A stretch of DNA of 64,000 bases, from the NCBI GenBank assembly GCA_900548905.1, contig URMK01000023.1, forward strand, positions 28,392 to 92,391, read 5' to 3'. The notes beneath the pieces were generated by a model. It was not told where the DNA came from. It saw only the letters and a program-made list of their open reading frames with translations, and searched no databases. Both the position numbers and the translations under genes were made by a program. Positions 1 to 8,793 of the stretch are shown in pieces; the first letter of the stretch is position 1; every line of letters starts with the position of its first letter. This DNA is from an uncultured Lachnospiraceae bacterium (lineage in GTDB: Bacteria; Bacillota; Clostridia; Lachnospirales; Lachnospiraceae).

Positions 1-1797
1 CATACTTTTTAAATCCACCTGGAATTCTTTCGCCGTATCAAAGGGCACCTCTCCGGTAACCTCCATTTCCCATTCACTGTAGGTTACCTTTCCGACAACT
101 GCCTGCATCTTCGCAAGCCTCCCCATAATTCTTTTTTCCTCCCCGGCGGGAGCGATAAGGCGATAGCTCATATAAGGCTCCAGGGTGATGACCCCTGCCT
201 GGCGGAGCGCTTTTTGAACTACCTTCGGCGCAAGCCTGCGGTAGTCCGCCGGTGTGCTTGTCACGCTGTCATAGTCCGCACTCTCAAATACCACCAGCGT
301 ATCCGTCACCTCATCGGCAAGCCCCTCCTCCAGAGCCTTCCTTACTCCTTCCTGCACCGCATTCTGAAAAGATTTTTCGATATAACCAAAGGATACCTCC
401 GTCTCGTACCGGTTTCCTTCCCCCGCCGCCAAAGGCTCTATCCGGATTCCGATTCCCGCCCGGTGCAGGTTTCCCTTTTCCCCCAGACGAATATCGGCAC
501 GCGCCGGTCCTGCCGGCTTTTCCCTGCCTATCGTCTTCATCCCGGAGAATTCCACCCGTACGGTGAACCGCTCCCACAGGACAGCCTGCAGGATCTCTAT
601 CTGCAGCTTACCATAAAGATCCGCCAGGATTTCGCCGGTCTGTTCCTGAACCCGGATACGAAGAAGGGGATCCTCCTCCAGAAGCACATTCAAAGCATCC
701 AGAAGCCGGTACCGGTCCGCCGCCAGGACCGGCTGCACATTGACACACAGCATCGGCTCCATCAGACGCCCCGCATCTTTTCCGGATGCCGGGACTCCGA
801 TAAAGCTGCCGCACCTTAACGCCGGCACATCTGTCAGGATTCCGATATCGTTTGTGCCCACCTCCGGGACACGAAGCTGTTTTCCCTCTCTTACCGTCTG
901 CAGATTATTTACGGTAATTTCCTGATCCATACCGGGAGCCGATATCTTGTCTTTCTGCCTCACGGTACCGGAAAACACTCGGAAATAAGCCAGCCTGTGC
1001 CCGCTTTCGTCATGCTCCACCTTATAAATATACGCACAAAGACTGTCTCCGCCCGGCTTACCCGAAGGAAGCCACCGGACAATTCCCTTCATCAGCTCCC
1101 TGATCCCCAGATCCTTCAGCGCCGAACCGGCATAGACCGGATACAGCCGTCCTTTTCCCGTCCGGAACCGGATGGCCGCCGCCAGCTCCTCCTCCCCTAT
1201 CGTTTCCCCGTCCAGATATCGTTCCAGCAGCTTTTCCGTACAGAGCAGGATTTGCTCCATAAAGGTGCCCTCCCCGAACCCATAGTCCCGGATCCGGCAG
1301 CCATCCGGGCTTTGTTCCACATCCTGCATGATCAGGAGGCGTTTTGTCAGTTGGGAACGTATCTGGTCACAGACTGCTTGATAATCCGCTCCCAGGCGAT
1401 CTACTTTGTTGAGGAACAGGATGACCGGCATCCGCAGCTTTTTCAGCTGATGGAACAGGATACGGGTCTGTGGCTGTACCCCTTCCCGTGCCGATACGAC
1501 AAGAACCACTCCATCCAGTGCACGCAGGCAGCGTTCCACCTCCCCGATAAAATCCACATGCCCCGGTGTATCTATCAGATTGATTTTTACCGTTCCGATG
1601 GAAAAGGAAACTGTGGACGCCTTTATGGTCATGCCCCTTTTCTGCTCCAGTTCCATGGAATCCGTAATGGTAGTCCCTTTGTCCACGCTCCCCCTTTTTT
1701 TCACAATACCGCTGTGATAAAGAAGGCTCTCTGTCAAAGTTGTTTTTCCTGCATCCACATGGGCCATAATGCCCAGATTCAATATTCTGTTTTCCAT
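1..1797 (-). CDS. TetM-like ribosomal protection GTPase (partial, 3' end outside window)
   Basis: EF-G-like translational GTPase of the TetM/TetO/TetW type, which binds the ribosome and ejects tetracycline. The reading frame is open from the ATG at 1797 to the window edge (599 codons visible; the family is about 640 residues, so about 40 are missing). Visible GTPase motifs are the P-loop AHVDAGKTT (residues 12-20), RGMTIK (about 54-59), DTPGH (76-80) and NKVD (130-133); the later part keeps the VSTPADYRRLAPK block typical of the family. An in-frame ATG ten codons upstream (1827) would add ten residues, but TetM proteins begin just before the P-loop, so I prefer 1797. It is divergent from classic TetM and might be an intrinsic chromosomal homologue rather than a recently acquired resistance gene. 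Promoter, leader peptide and attenuator lie directly upstream. Confidence 0.85.
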   Translation of the reverse strand, partial: MENRILNLGIMAHVDAGKTTLTESLLYHSGIVKKRGSVDKGTTITDSMELEQKRGMTIKASTVSFSIGTVKINLIDTPGHVDFIGEVERCLRALDGVVLVVSAREGVQPQTRILFHQLKKLRMPVILFLNKVDRLGADYQAVCDQIRSQLTKRLLIMQDVEQSPDGCRIRDYGFGEGTFMEQILLCTEKLLERYLDGETIGEEELAAAIRFRTGKGRLYPVYAGSALKDLGIRELMKGIVRWLPSGKPGGDSLCAYIYKVEHDESGHRLAYFRVFSGTVRQKDKISAPGMDQEITVNNLQTVREGKQLRVPEVGTNDIGILTDVPALRCGSFIGVPASGKDAGRLMEPMLCVNVQPVLAADRYRLLDALNVLLEEDPLLRIRVQEQTGEILADLYGKLQIEILQAVLWERFTVRVEFSGMKTIGREKPAGPARADIRLGEKGNLHRAGIGIRIEPLAAGEGNRYETEVSFGYIEKSFQNAVQEGVRKALEEGLADEVTDTLVVFESADYDSVTSTPADYRRLAPKVVQKALRQAGVITLEPYMSYRLIAPAGEEKRIMGRLAKMQAVVGKVTYSEWEMEVTGEVPFDTAKEFQVDLKSM

Positions 1798-1871
1798 ATA
1801 TAACACGCTTTCCAGCCAGTTTTTCATTCCTTCTATGGGTACGGAATGCCTGCCTGCGGTAAAAAGCGTAC

Positions 1872-1899
1872 AAAAAAACCACAGTCTGAAACTGTGGTT
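1872..1899 (-). terminator. Attenuator terminator upstream of the ribosomal protection gene
   Basis: On the minus strand AACCACAGT and ACTGTGGTT form a 9-bp stem with a 5-nt loop, followed by seven T. It lies between the leader peptide stop (1927) and the gene start (1797), the arrangement of a transcription attenuator. Full-length transcription would need readthrough or an alternative fold of the leader. Confidence 0.85.
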
Positions 1900-1926
1900 A
1901 AAAGAATCACGGTAAAACGCTCTTAC

Positions 1927-1989
1927 TTATCTCACATAGCAGGCTGACTTATTGATTATAAAATTCCCATGTGAAAAAGTTTTTCTCAT
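1927..1989 (-). CDS. Leader peptide (20 aa) of the ribosomal protection gene
   Basis: A 20-codon ORF, sequence MRKTFSHGNFIINKSACYVR, with a good AGGAGG ribosome binding site 10 nt before its ATG. It lies about 33 nt after the -10 box and before the attenuator hairpin. Tn916 tet(M) is known to use a translated leader and transcriptional attenuation; the same logic is inferred here, where stalled or slowed ribosomes on the leader would let polymerase pass the terminator. It is too short for automatic ORF calling. The function is inferred from position only. Confidence 0.7.
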   Translation of the reverse strand: MRKTFSHGNFIINKSACYVR

Positions 1990-2021
1990 ATTTAATCAGC
2001 CTCCTGTCGTTTATTTGTTCC

Positions 2022-2050
2022 AGTATAGCAAGGAGGGCGGGGATTGTCAA
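2022..2050 (-). promoter_or_regulatory. SigA-type promoter for leader peptide and ribosomal protection gene
   Basis: Minus-strand TTGACA (2050-2045), a 17-nt spacer and TATACT (2027-2022): an almost perfect vegetative promoter. The -35 box overlaps the stop codon of the GGDEF gene at 2047, so the resistance-like gene has its own promoter directly behind its upstream neighbour. Confidence 0.85.
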
Positions 2051-4134
2051 TACCGTGTTTTCTCTGTTGTTTTCTCTGTCCCTTCTTCTACCCGTGAGAG
2101 TACAGAGAGAAGCTCCTGCATAGTGTCATCATAAAAGCAGTAATGGTGCCTCCCGTTCTTTTTGGCAGCATACAGGGCTTTGTCCGCATGGAGAAACAGC
2201 TGATCATATTCCATACCGTTTTCCGGGGAAAGCGCCACACCCATACTGGCGGCAATGCGGAAATTGTGATATTGGCCGCCGATGGCCCGGTATACACGCT
2301 CTACCAACAAAGCAATGTTATCCTTATATTCCATAAAAATCAGGAATTCATCTCCCCCGATACGGGCACAGATATCGTTGGAACGCACGCTCCCACGTAC
2401 CTTTCCCGCCACTTCTTCCAATACCTTGTCCCCGAACTGGTGCCCGTACTGGTCATTGGCATTCTTAAAATAATCCAGATCCAAAAGCAGCAGCGCAAAC
2501 CTTCTGTTTCCCGCACGGTTCCCCAGCAGCGCTTCCTCTATGGCCTTGCAGGCATACGCCCGGTTATAAAGCCCGGTCAGCGAATCAAAGCGGGCTATCT
2601 GCTTCAGCCTGTCCAGTTCTATGTGCTCCTCATGAATATCGATCAGCTTTCCGATCATACCTGTCAGTTCGTCCGTTTCTTCCATCACCCAGAGCGGACG
2701 GGCCACCACCTTACACCATCTCGGCGTTCCCTGCATATTAATACGGTAAGTACATGTGACAATGGGATCCTCGGGTCTGGCCTCATTCAGATGCAGCAGC
2801 AGATCCATAAAATCCTTTTTGGCAAATATCCGCAGGACTTCCCTGTTTTCCACAGGATGGACGATCACCGTACTGACCCCAAGCTGTGCGGCCCCCCACT
2901 CGGAAAGGGTGAGGACATCGGAACTCCTGGAATACTCAAACTGGATCTCCTTGGACATGGAAGCAAAAAACTGGTATTTGGTCCTTTCCTGCTCAAGCAA
3001 TGCAAGGGTACGGTTGGAAGCATTGCTGTTCTGTATCAGGCTGCGTGTCATATTCTGCAGTTCTATTTTGGAAATCCCGCCTGCGGACCGTACCTGCAGT
3101 TCTTTTTCCAGAAAGGGCTTCTCACTGCATAAGCATTCCAGCAGTAAGGGGCCAAACGCCCCGCATTCCCCATCCAGAATCATGCGGAGGGCCTCATCAT
3201 GGGAATAGGCAGGTTTATATACCCTGCGGCTGGTCAGGGCATCGTAAACATCCGCCAACGCCACCACCTGTGCCGAAACAGGGATATCGTCCCCCTTCAG
3301 CCCGTCGGGATACCCGCCGCCGTCATACCGCTCATGATGCCAGCGGCAGATATCCCTGGCCATGCGGACCAGCTCCTCATCCTGATAATAAGGCACATTT
3401 TCCAGCATTTCCGCCCCTATAACACTGTGGGTTTTAATGACTTCGTATTCCTCCGGCGTCAATCTGCCCGGCTTGTTAAGAATCGTCTCCGGAATGGAGA
3501 TTTTTCCGATATCATGAAGGGCCGACGCATTGGATATCAGATTAATCTGCCTTGCAGTCAGATTATACCGGCTGGTACGCTTTGCCAGCTGCTTCAGAAG
3601 CGCTTCGGTAATTATCCGAATATGAAGGACATGAAGCCCGCTTTCGCCGTTCCGGAATTCCACGATATGGCTGAGAATTTCTATCATAACCTGGTTGCTT
3701 TTTTCCTTTTCCAGGATCTGTTCCGTAACCAGATTTTCAAGACTCTTCTGCTTGGAATACAGCGTAATTGTATTTTTTACCCGCCGTTTGACCGTCTGCT
3801 CGTCGAAAGGACGGCTGATATATTCCGCCGCTCCCAGCTCATAGGCATGATCAATATAAGCCGCGGAGGTTTCCGCGGATATCATGATCACAGGAAGATG
3901 CTCCAGCAGCCCGGCACCGTTCATGGACGCAAGCACTTCAAACCCGTCCATTTCCGGCATGACAATATCCAGCAGCACCATGGACAATTCCGTATGATGC
4001 TGACTGATTAGGGCCACCGCCTCCAGGCCGTCGGAAGCCTCCATCAGACTGTATTCCCCGGAAAGCATATCCGCAAGCAAAGAACGATTGATTTCCGAAT
4101 CATCCACAATCAGAATTTTGTTACGCTTATCCAT
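2047..4134 (-). CDS. Response regulator with HD-GYP and GGDEF domains
   Basis: A 695-residue cyclic-di-GMP signalling protein. Order of domains: receiver (1-125, acidic pair at 11-12 and phosphoacceptor D56 in the LLDIVMP block); HD-GYP phosphodiesterase (about 150-340, with HDIGK and HHERYDGGGYP); a PAS-like linker (about 380-510); and a GGDEF diguanylate cyclase (about 530-680, with ARIGGDEF). An RxxD product-inhibition site (RSND) lies five residues before GGDEF. Synthesis and hydrolysis modules therefore sit in one polypeptide controlled by phosphorylation. The start overlaps the Hpt gene by 8 nt, so the two are translationally coupled and probably form a phosphorelay. No cognate histidine kinase is adjacent. 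Confidence 0.92.
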   Translation of the reverse strand: MDKRNKILIVDDSEINRSLLADMLSGEYSLMEASDGLEAVALISQHHTELSMVLLDIVMPEMDGFEVLASMNGAGLLEHLPVIMISAETSAAYIDHAYELGAAEYISRPFDEQTVKRRVKNTITLYSKQKSLENLVTEQILEKEKSNQVMIEILSHIVEFRNGESGLHVLHIRIITEALLKQLAKRTSRYNLTARQINLISNASALHDIGKISIPETILNKPGRLTPEEYEVIKTHSVIGAEMLENVPYYQDEELVRMARDICRWHHERYDGGGYPDGLKGDDIPVSAQVVALADVYDALTSRRVYKPAYSHDEALRMILDGECGAFGPLLLECLCSEKPFLEKELQVRSAGGISKIELQNMTRSLIQNSNASNRTLALLEQERTKYQFFASMSKEIQFEYSRSSDVLTLSEWGAAQLGVSTVIVHPVENREVLRIFAKKDFMDLLLHLNEARPEDPIVTCTYRINMQGTPRWCKVVARPLWVMEETDELTGMIGKLIDIHEEHIELDRLKQIARFDSLTGLYNRAYACKAIEEALLGNRAGNRRFALLLLDLDYFKNANDQYGHQFGDKVLEEVAGKVRGSVRSNDICARIGGDEFLIFMEYKDNIALLVERVYRAIGGQYHNFRIAASMGVALSPENGMEYDQLFLHADKALYAAKKNGRHHYCFYDDTMQELLSVLSRVEEGTEKTTEKTRY

Positions 4135-4510
4135 TCCGGCCGCCTCCCGTCTGCGTTTCGGACAGCTCTTCTATGGCTTCGTACATTTCCCGGTAACTGG
4201 AAACCATCTGTTCAAACAGCGGCTTTATTTCCTCATTCTCCTGTCTGCTGCGCAGCGCCTCGGTCAGGGCGGAAGCACATTTCCCCTGGTCAGAAAGACT
4301 AAGGTTGAAAAAGACGCCCTTCAGGGTATGCGCCGCACGGAAGGCACTTTCATAATCCTGACGGCCCATGGCATCGCACAACTCCTGATAACTGCCGTCC
4401 CGAAGCAGCATCTTTAAAAACCGGAGTATTCTTTCCTCCGATAGCAAACGGCAGCATACATCTTCATAATCTGCTCCAAGACGTTCGTAACATTCTTTCA
4501 CCGTCATCAT
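4127..4510 (-). CDS. Histidine phosphotransfer (Hpt) domain protein
   Basis: A 127-residue all-helical Hpt protein with the signature AHTLKG (phosphoacceptor H61). It would relay phosphate from a hybrid kinase to a receiver, most simply that of the REC/HD-GYP/GGDEF protein whose start codon it overlaps. It opens with two ATG codons (4510 and 4507), and either could be used. The gene is the first of a two-gene minus-strand unit; upstream is the gene-poor stretch 4511-5478. Confidence 0.85.
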   Translation of the reverse strand: MMTVKECYERLGADYEDVCCRLLSEERILRFLKMLLRDGSYQELCDAMGRQDYESAFRAAHTLKGVFFNLSLSDQGKCASALTEALRSRQENEEIKPLFEQMVSSYREMYEAIEELSETQTGGGRNG

Positions 4511-5478
4511 GGCTTCCGACCTTTCTTTTCCTTATATGTATGTTTCCTTACTTTCTTCTGCTTAACTTACAATAAGACAAGAACCCTTTTCATTTTACCA
4601 TATACTTCTATACATTACTATTCTTGTTATATTTAATTAATGTGAGTTGTAACCAGGAAAAACAGGAAGTACAGACAGACCGCGGCAGAGATGTGGACAA
4701 ATTGCCGGAAATTGAACTTAATATCCTAAAAAACAATTGTAGCAAGTTTTAAGAAAGAGGATTCATGGGAGAGCCTTGCTGCGCTCACTGATGCCGTGTA
4801 TACTGAGTTTGGACGTTTTGGAGAGCGGTCATGCATTACAGTAAGCCGGAGGGCAAAAGCACAGAACGCTTTGCTCTCTTTTTAGGTCCTTTCTCGCGTA
4901 CGCGAGAAAGGACCTCTTTTTATGGCGGTATATTTACATATTTATCATCACTATTGTCCATTTATCGTTCTGATGCAGAAGAAAACACGGCCTTTTCACC
5001 TTATACGCATAATACTTTTCCACAATATTGCGATATGTATTGAATTTCATTAAGCTTGTACAAAGGGGATATATGGTCATCGATTTTCTTCCTCCATTCT
5101 GAATTACTAATAAAGCTTATGCGGAACAGGGCCTGCTTATGCTTATTTTCCTGAATAAATCATGAATACATGACCTTTTTATCAAATTCATTAAAGGTTA
5201 TAATAAAATGGGCAGTTTCTATATGGCTAACCAATTTATTTTTCTCTCTTTCTTTACTAATCTATAGAAAATCCAATATATATTAAATTTTTTATTTGAC
5301 TACAATTTCCGGGCATTTCATATTAAAATAACAACAAAGTTTTTTGTTTTTCTATGTACCAATTTTAATCCTTGTTTTAACATGAGGATATACTTTATCC
5401 ATTATGTATGCAATAATAGAGATCATAATAGAATAATATGTATTAACTAAATCGCTATTGTTCACTATATTTGCATTA
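4511..5478. other. Gene-poor stretch with decayed coding traces
   Basis: No convincing intact gene in about 970 bases. Two plus-strand frames stay open without a good start: about 4576-4752 (hydrophobic run, then a cysteine and a polar tail, lipoprotein-like) and about 4726-4884 (ending just before a strong terminator). They look like remnants in different frames of lost genes, but chance is not excluded. A tandem terminator lies at 4849-4921. The rest (5050-5478) is AT-rich and leads into the promoter at 5479. Confidence 0.5.
4849..4921 (+). terminator. Two tandem intrinsic terminator hairpins
   Basis: First hairpin 4849-4878, an 11-bp stem with one wobble and one bulge, followed by five T. 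The second is a perfect 32-bp palindrome (4884-4915, arms AGGTCCTTTCTCGCGT and its complement) followed by CTTTTT. The T-runs place both on the plus strand, although no intact plus-strand gene precedes them within the window. They mark the end of a lost gene or of a short unannotated RNA. Confidence 0.7.
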
Positions 5479-5506
5479 TTGACATGTCCATCAATCTGCT
5501 TATATT
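5479..5506 (+). promoter_or_regulatory. Promoter of the two-component/ABC operon
   Basis: TTGACA (5479-5484), a 16-nt spacer and TATATT (5501-5506), about 64 nt ahead of the response regulator ATG at 5570. Good vegetative promoter match. Confidence 0.7.
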
Positions 5507-5569
5507 TACCTGCCGGCGCCATACTTTTTTACGATTTACAAAACAATATAAAACAAAGGATGGTGAAAT

Positions 5570-6256
5570 ATGAAACAAATATTTTTGGTAGAAGATGATA
5601 TGACTATCGCCAAAAATCTAATACTTCTGCTCCGCACGGAGGGCTTCACCGTAACCCACTCACCCACGCGGGATGACGCCCTTGCAGCGCTGTCGGGGAA
5701 AAAATATGACCTGGCGCTGATAGACATTTCTCTGCCTGACGGAAACGGCTTTACGGTCTGTACGGAGGTCAAAGAAACCCAGGCTATACCCGTAATCTTC
5801 CTGACCGCTTTCGGTGATGAAGCCAGTGTTGTCACCGGGCTGAATATGGGCGCGGATGACTATATCACCAAGCCGTTCCGTCCCCGCGAACTGATCGCAC
5901 GTATAAAAAACGCTCTCCGGAAAAACACGGGTTCCTCTTCTGTTTTTACAAGCAACGGCCTGCATGTTGACACGGCAAGCGGTGTTGTAAAAAAAGACGG
6001 TAATGAAGTTTTTCTTTCCGCTTTGGAATACCGCTTGCTTCTGGTATTCATCAACAACCCCAAAAGTATTATCACCAGGAGCAGACTGCTGGATGAATTA
6101 TGGGATGCTGCCGGTGAATTTGTAAATGACAACACACTGACTGTTTATATCAAACGTCTGCGGGAAAAGATAGAAAATGACCCGGCCAATCCGCAAATTA
6201 TTCTAACTGTGCGCGGGACAGGTTACAGAATGGGGGACGGACATGCTTCGGAATAA
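5570..6256 (+). CDS. OmpR/PhoB-family response regulator
   Basis: A 228-residue DNA-binding response regulator: receiver domain at about 1-115 (acidic pocket E8-D10, phosphoacceptor D52, conserved K101 in ITKPF) and a winged-helix output domain at about 130-225 (RGTGYRM near the end). It overlaps the following histidine kinase gene by 14 nt. Together with the downstream ABC ATPase it resembles Bce/Vra-type modules that sense and expel cell-envelope antibiotics or antimicrobial peptides. That role is inferred from context. Confidence 0.9.
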   Translation: MKQIFLVEDDMTIAKNLILLLRTEGFTVTHSPTRDDALAALSGKKYDLALIDISLPDGNGFTVCTEVKETQAIPVIFLTAFGDEASVVTGLNMGADDYITKPFRPRELIARIKNALRKNTGSSSVFTSNGLHVDTASGVVKKDGNEVFLSALEYRLLLVFINNPKSIITRSRLLDELWDAAGEFVNDNTLTVYIKRLREKIENDPANPQIILTVRGTGYRMGDGHASE

Positions 6257-7232
6257 GGAATACCGGCGGTTCGCCGTTATATTCTTAGCATTAGCTGCTG
6301 TTTCCGTGACACTGGGTTTCCGTATGGACCGGGCGGCAGGCATACTTGCCCTATGTTCTTCCGCCGCCTTCGGAACGGCCTTTTTTGTATTCACAAACGC
6401 CAGATATAAAAGCATCATGCAGATTTCCGAACAAATTGACCTTGTCCTCCATAATGCCGGCCACCTTTTTATTACGGATTCGGAGGAAGGGGAGCTTTCT
6501 ATTCTAGAAAGCGAAATAACAAAAATGATGCTGCGTATCCGGGAGCAAAATGATGCTTTGAAAAAAGAGAAAGAACATCTCGCAGATTCCCTGGCCGATA
6601 TCGCCCACCAGCTGCGTACCCCTCTCACGTCCATAACCCTTATTTTGTCTTTCCTTGAAACGAATCCGGATAAAGAGGAACGTAAAAGCTTGTTACGGGA
6701 AACAGAGGACTTGCTTGTGCGTATGGACTGGCTGCTCACCTCTCTTTTGAAATTATCACGGCTGGATGCAGGTATTGTTGTTTTCCAAAAAGAACCGGTT
6801 GAACTGAACCAGGTATTCACTGCCGCGCTCCGCCAGCTTATGATTCCTCTGGAGCTTCATAATATATCGCTGCAGATAAATGTGCCGAAAGGTATCCTGA
6901 TTTCCGGCGATATAAACTGGCTCTCGGAAGCCATTCAAAACATCCTGAAAAACTGCATGGAAAATGCAGGCGATAATGGAAAAATTGAAATCACCTGTGA
7001 AGATAACCTTTTGTTCACGGAGCTGACTATCCATGACAGCGGAACAGGATTTAAAAAAGAAGAGCTTCCCTGCCTTTTTAACAGATTTTACCGCGGAAAG
7101 AATTCCAGCACTGCCGGGTATGGAATAGGACTGGCCCTTTGTAAAACGATTATTACAGGACAGGGCGGAACCATCACTGCCAAGAACCATCCCCAGGGCG
7201 GCGCCATGTTTATTATCCGTTTTCCCAAATAA
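6243..7232 (+). CDS. Sensor histidine kinase
   Basis: A 329-residue membrane kinase. Two hydrophobic helices (about 10-26 and 31-50) with almost no extracellular loop suggest an intramembrane-sensing type. HisKA domain with H122 in DIAHQLRTPLTS; HATPase domain with an N-box (NILKNCMENAG), a G1 box (DSGTGF) and a G2 box (YGIGLAL). GGGGGAC just upstream acts as ribosome binding site inside the end of the regulator gene. Kinases of this layout normally take their signal from a partner ABC transporter, whose permease is missing here. Confidence 0.9.
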   Translation: MLRNKEYRRFAVIFLALAAVSVTLGFRMDRAAGILALCSSAAFGTAFFVFTNARYKSIMQISEQIDLVLHNAGHLFITDSEEGELSILESEITKMMLRIREQNDALKKEKEHLADSLADIAHQLRTPLTSITLILSFLETNPDKEERKSLLRETEDLLVRMDWLLTSLLKLSRLDAGIVVFQKEPVELNQVFTAALRQLMIPLELHNISLQINVPKGILISGDINWLSEAIQNILKNCMENAGDNGKIEITCEDNLLFTELTIHDSGTGFKKEELPCLFNRFYRGKNSSTAGYGIGLALCKTIITGQGGTITAKNHPQGGAMFIIRFPK

Positions 7233-7312
7233 CGGTTTCTCACATCAAAATCACAAACTTGGAAGAGGTATGCTATATATCTTGTTTATCAGTCAGGAAA
7301 GGGAGTCCCCAA

Positions 7313-7990
7313 ATGGAATTTATCAAATTGGAAGAAGTATGTAAAATCTATGGCAGAGATGAAAACCGGGTCACCGCACTTGACCATGTATCCCTTAAGC
7401 TCGAGAAAGGAGAATTCGCCGCTATTATAGGTTCTTCCGGATCCGGGAAATCCACTTTACTGCATACGATTGCAGGAGTTGACGCGCCGACAAGCGGAAA
7501 AGTATATCTGGACGGGCAGGATATCTATGCGCAGAGCAGTGAAAAGCTTGCGATTTTCCGCAGACGGCAGGTCGGATTGATCTATCAGTTCCATAATCTG
7601 CTCCCAACGCTGAGTGTGGAGGAAAATATTACCCTGCCTATACTCATGGATAAGCGCAGGGTCAACCGGGAACGCTTGAACGACCTGTTGTCCCTGCTTG
7701 GTCTGGAAGACCGCAAAAACCATCTGCCGAATCAGCTTTCCGGCGGGCAGCAGCAGCGGGCCGCCATCGGACGGGCATTGATGAATGCGCCCGCCATTGT
7801 GCTCGCCGATGAACCTACCGGAAGCCTGGACAGCAGGAATGGACAGGAAATAATACGTCTGCTGAAGGAAAGCCATAAAAAATACGGGCAGACGCTTGTT
7901 CTTGTTACGCATGATGAAAATATTGCGCTGCAGGCAGAACGGGTTATTGGTATTGCGGATGGTAGGGTGGTGAGGGATGAGAGGCAGTGA
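7313..7990 (+). CDS. ABC transporter ATP-binding protein (MacB/BceA type)
   Basis: A 225-residue ATPase with Walker A GSSGSGKST, signature LSGGQQQR, Walker B IVLADEPT and an H-loop VTHD. Start chosen at the ATG 7313, preceded by AAAGGGAG at good spacing; a longer frame from 7259 lacks a site. Family members pair with a large FtsX-like permease encoded immediately downstream. Here the next gene is 32 nt away on the opposite strand (a CRISPR RAMP gene), so the permease is absent and the operon appears cut at its 3' side by the defence island. Confidence 0.9.
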   Translation: MEFIKLEEVCKIYGRDENRVTALDHVSLKLEKGEFAAIIGSSGSGKSTLLHTIAGVDAPTSGKVYLDGQDIYAQSSEKLAIFRRRQVGLIYQFHNLLPTLSVEENITLPILMDKRRVNRERLNDLLSLLGLEDRKNHLPNQLSGGQQQRAAIGRALMNAPAIVLADEPTGSLDSRNGQEIIRLLKESHKKYGQTLVLVTHDENIALQAERVIGIADGRVVRDERQ

Positions 7991-8022
7991 CGCAGGGTAT
8001 AAATGATATTAAAGCCTCTTTC

Positions 8023-8793
8023 CTATTCTGCTGTCAAACAACATTCCCACATTTTTACAAGTCCATGAGGCAGCTTAGTCTTATAATCAATAAACAAGCC
8101 TCCCGTCAACTCCCGTTTCTTGCAATCCAGTAACATAGAATGAAGCAATCCCTTATATCCGCCAAGCAAAATGACATCATTTTTATTTTGATAGGCAGAC
8201 AGGTTTCTCTTTATTTCAAGCAGATAATTCTTTAAAGCTTCCTCTTTATAATTCTTCGTCAGAAGCATTTGGAGATACGCACACATCTGTACTATTTTAT
8301 CTTTTGTCGCTTTATTTGCAGTTCGTAATAGTTCTGCAAACTCTATGTTTTCGTCCAAATATAGCTCTCCATATAAATTTGTTCCATCTTTTATCATTTC
8401 AATACCAACATTATTAAAAAAAACAGCAAATTCAGCCTTCTCTTCTTCCTTCAGATATTGTGCTTTCCACAAATTTCGAAGAACAATTCCATCCGTTGGA
8501 ACCATTACATCATCTGCCATAAATTGAATTCCAGCCGTATTTTCTCCCTTTAGTGCACCTTTTACCGAACTTCCCGGCAGGTAATAATCGGTATGTTCGG
8601 GATCGTATTTTCGATATTCTCCATACTGATAAAACGGATAGACCACTTTTATTTCTCGTTCTTGATTATTCTCAACAGGTTCTACTTCGGGTGTCGTACA
8701 AAATTCATCCATTTCTCTGTATAAAGCCCTTCCGGATCTTGGGGATACAATTAAGCTGGATTCCAGTTTCAAAGCATATGTAATCTTTTTCAT
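8023..8793 (-). CDS. csm5: Type III CRISPR RAMP protein, Csm5-like
   Basis: A 256-residue RAMP-superfamily protein, last of the CRISPR gene run. The region LPGSSVKGALKG matches the glycine-rich RAMP loop, and LPHGLVKM near the end resembles the C-terminal block of Csm5, the 3' cap of the type III complex. It is clearly shorter than typical Csm5 (about 340-380 residues). The ATG at 8793, preceded by AGAGGGAG, overlaps the csm4-like stop by 4 nt (ATGA), indicating coupled translation. Assignment to Csm5 rests on order and loop motifs; another Cas7-like role is possible. Confidence 0.7.
   Translation of the reverse strand: MKKITYALKLESSLIVSPRSGRALYREMDEFCTTPEVEPVENNQEREIKVVYPFYQYGEYRKYDPEHTDYYLPGSSVKGALKGENTAGIQFMADDVMVPTDGIVLRNLWKAQYLKEEEKAEFAVFFNNVGIEMIKDGTNLYGELYLDENIEFAELLRTANKATKDKIVQMCAYLQMLLTKNYKEEALKNYLLEIKRNLSAYQNKNDVILLGGYKGLLHSMLLDCKKRELTGGLFIDYKTKLPHGLVKMWECCLTAE

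Noticed and set aside
214..819. Plus-strand reading frame over the ribosomal protection gene
   Set aside because: It is the antisense of a long minus-strand gene with clear GTPase motifs; no ribosome site or family match.
4576..4752. Possible lipoprotein gene with hydrophobic start and cysteine
   Set aside because: No start codon or ribosome binding site, and the lipobox is poor; kept only as a decayed trace.
4640..4883. Riboswitch or known small RNA before the tandem terminator
   Set aside because: No match to consensus motifs I could recall (cyclic-di-GMP, T-box, SRP RNA, 6S RNA).
4831..5043. 70-codon plus-strand ORF
   Set aside because: It runs through the two terminator hairpins and has no ribosome binding site or recognisable sequence.
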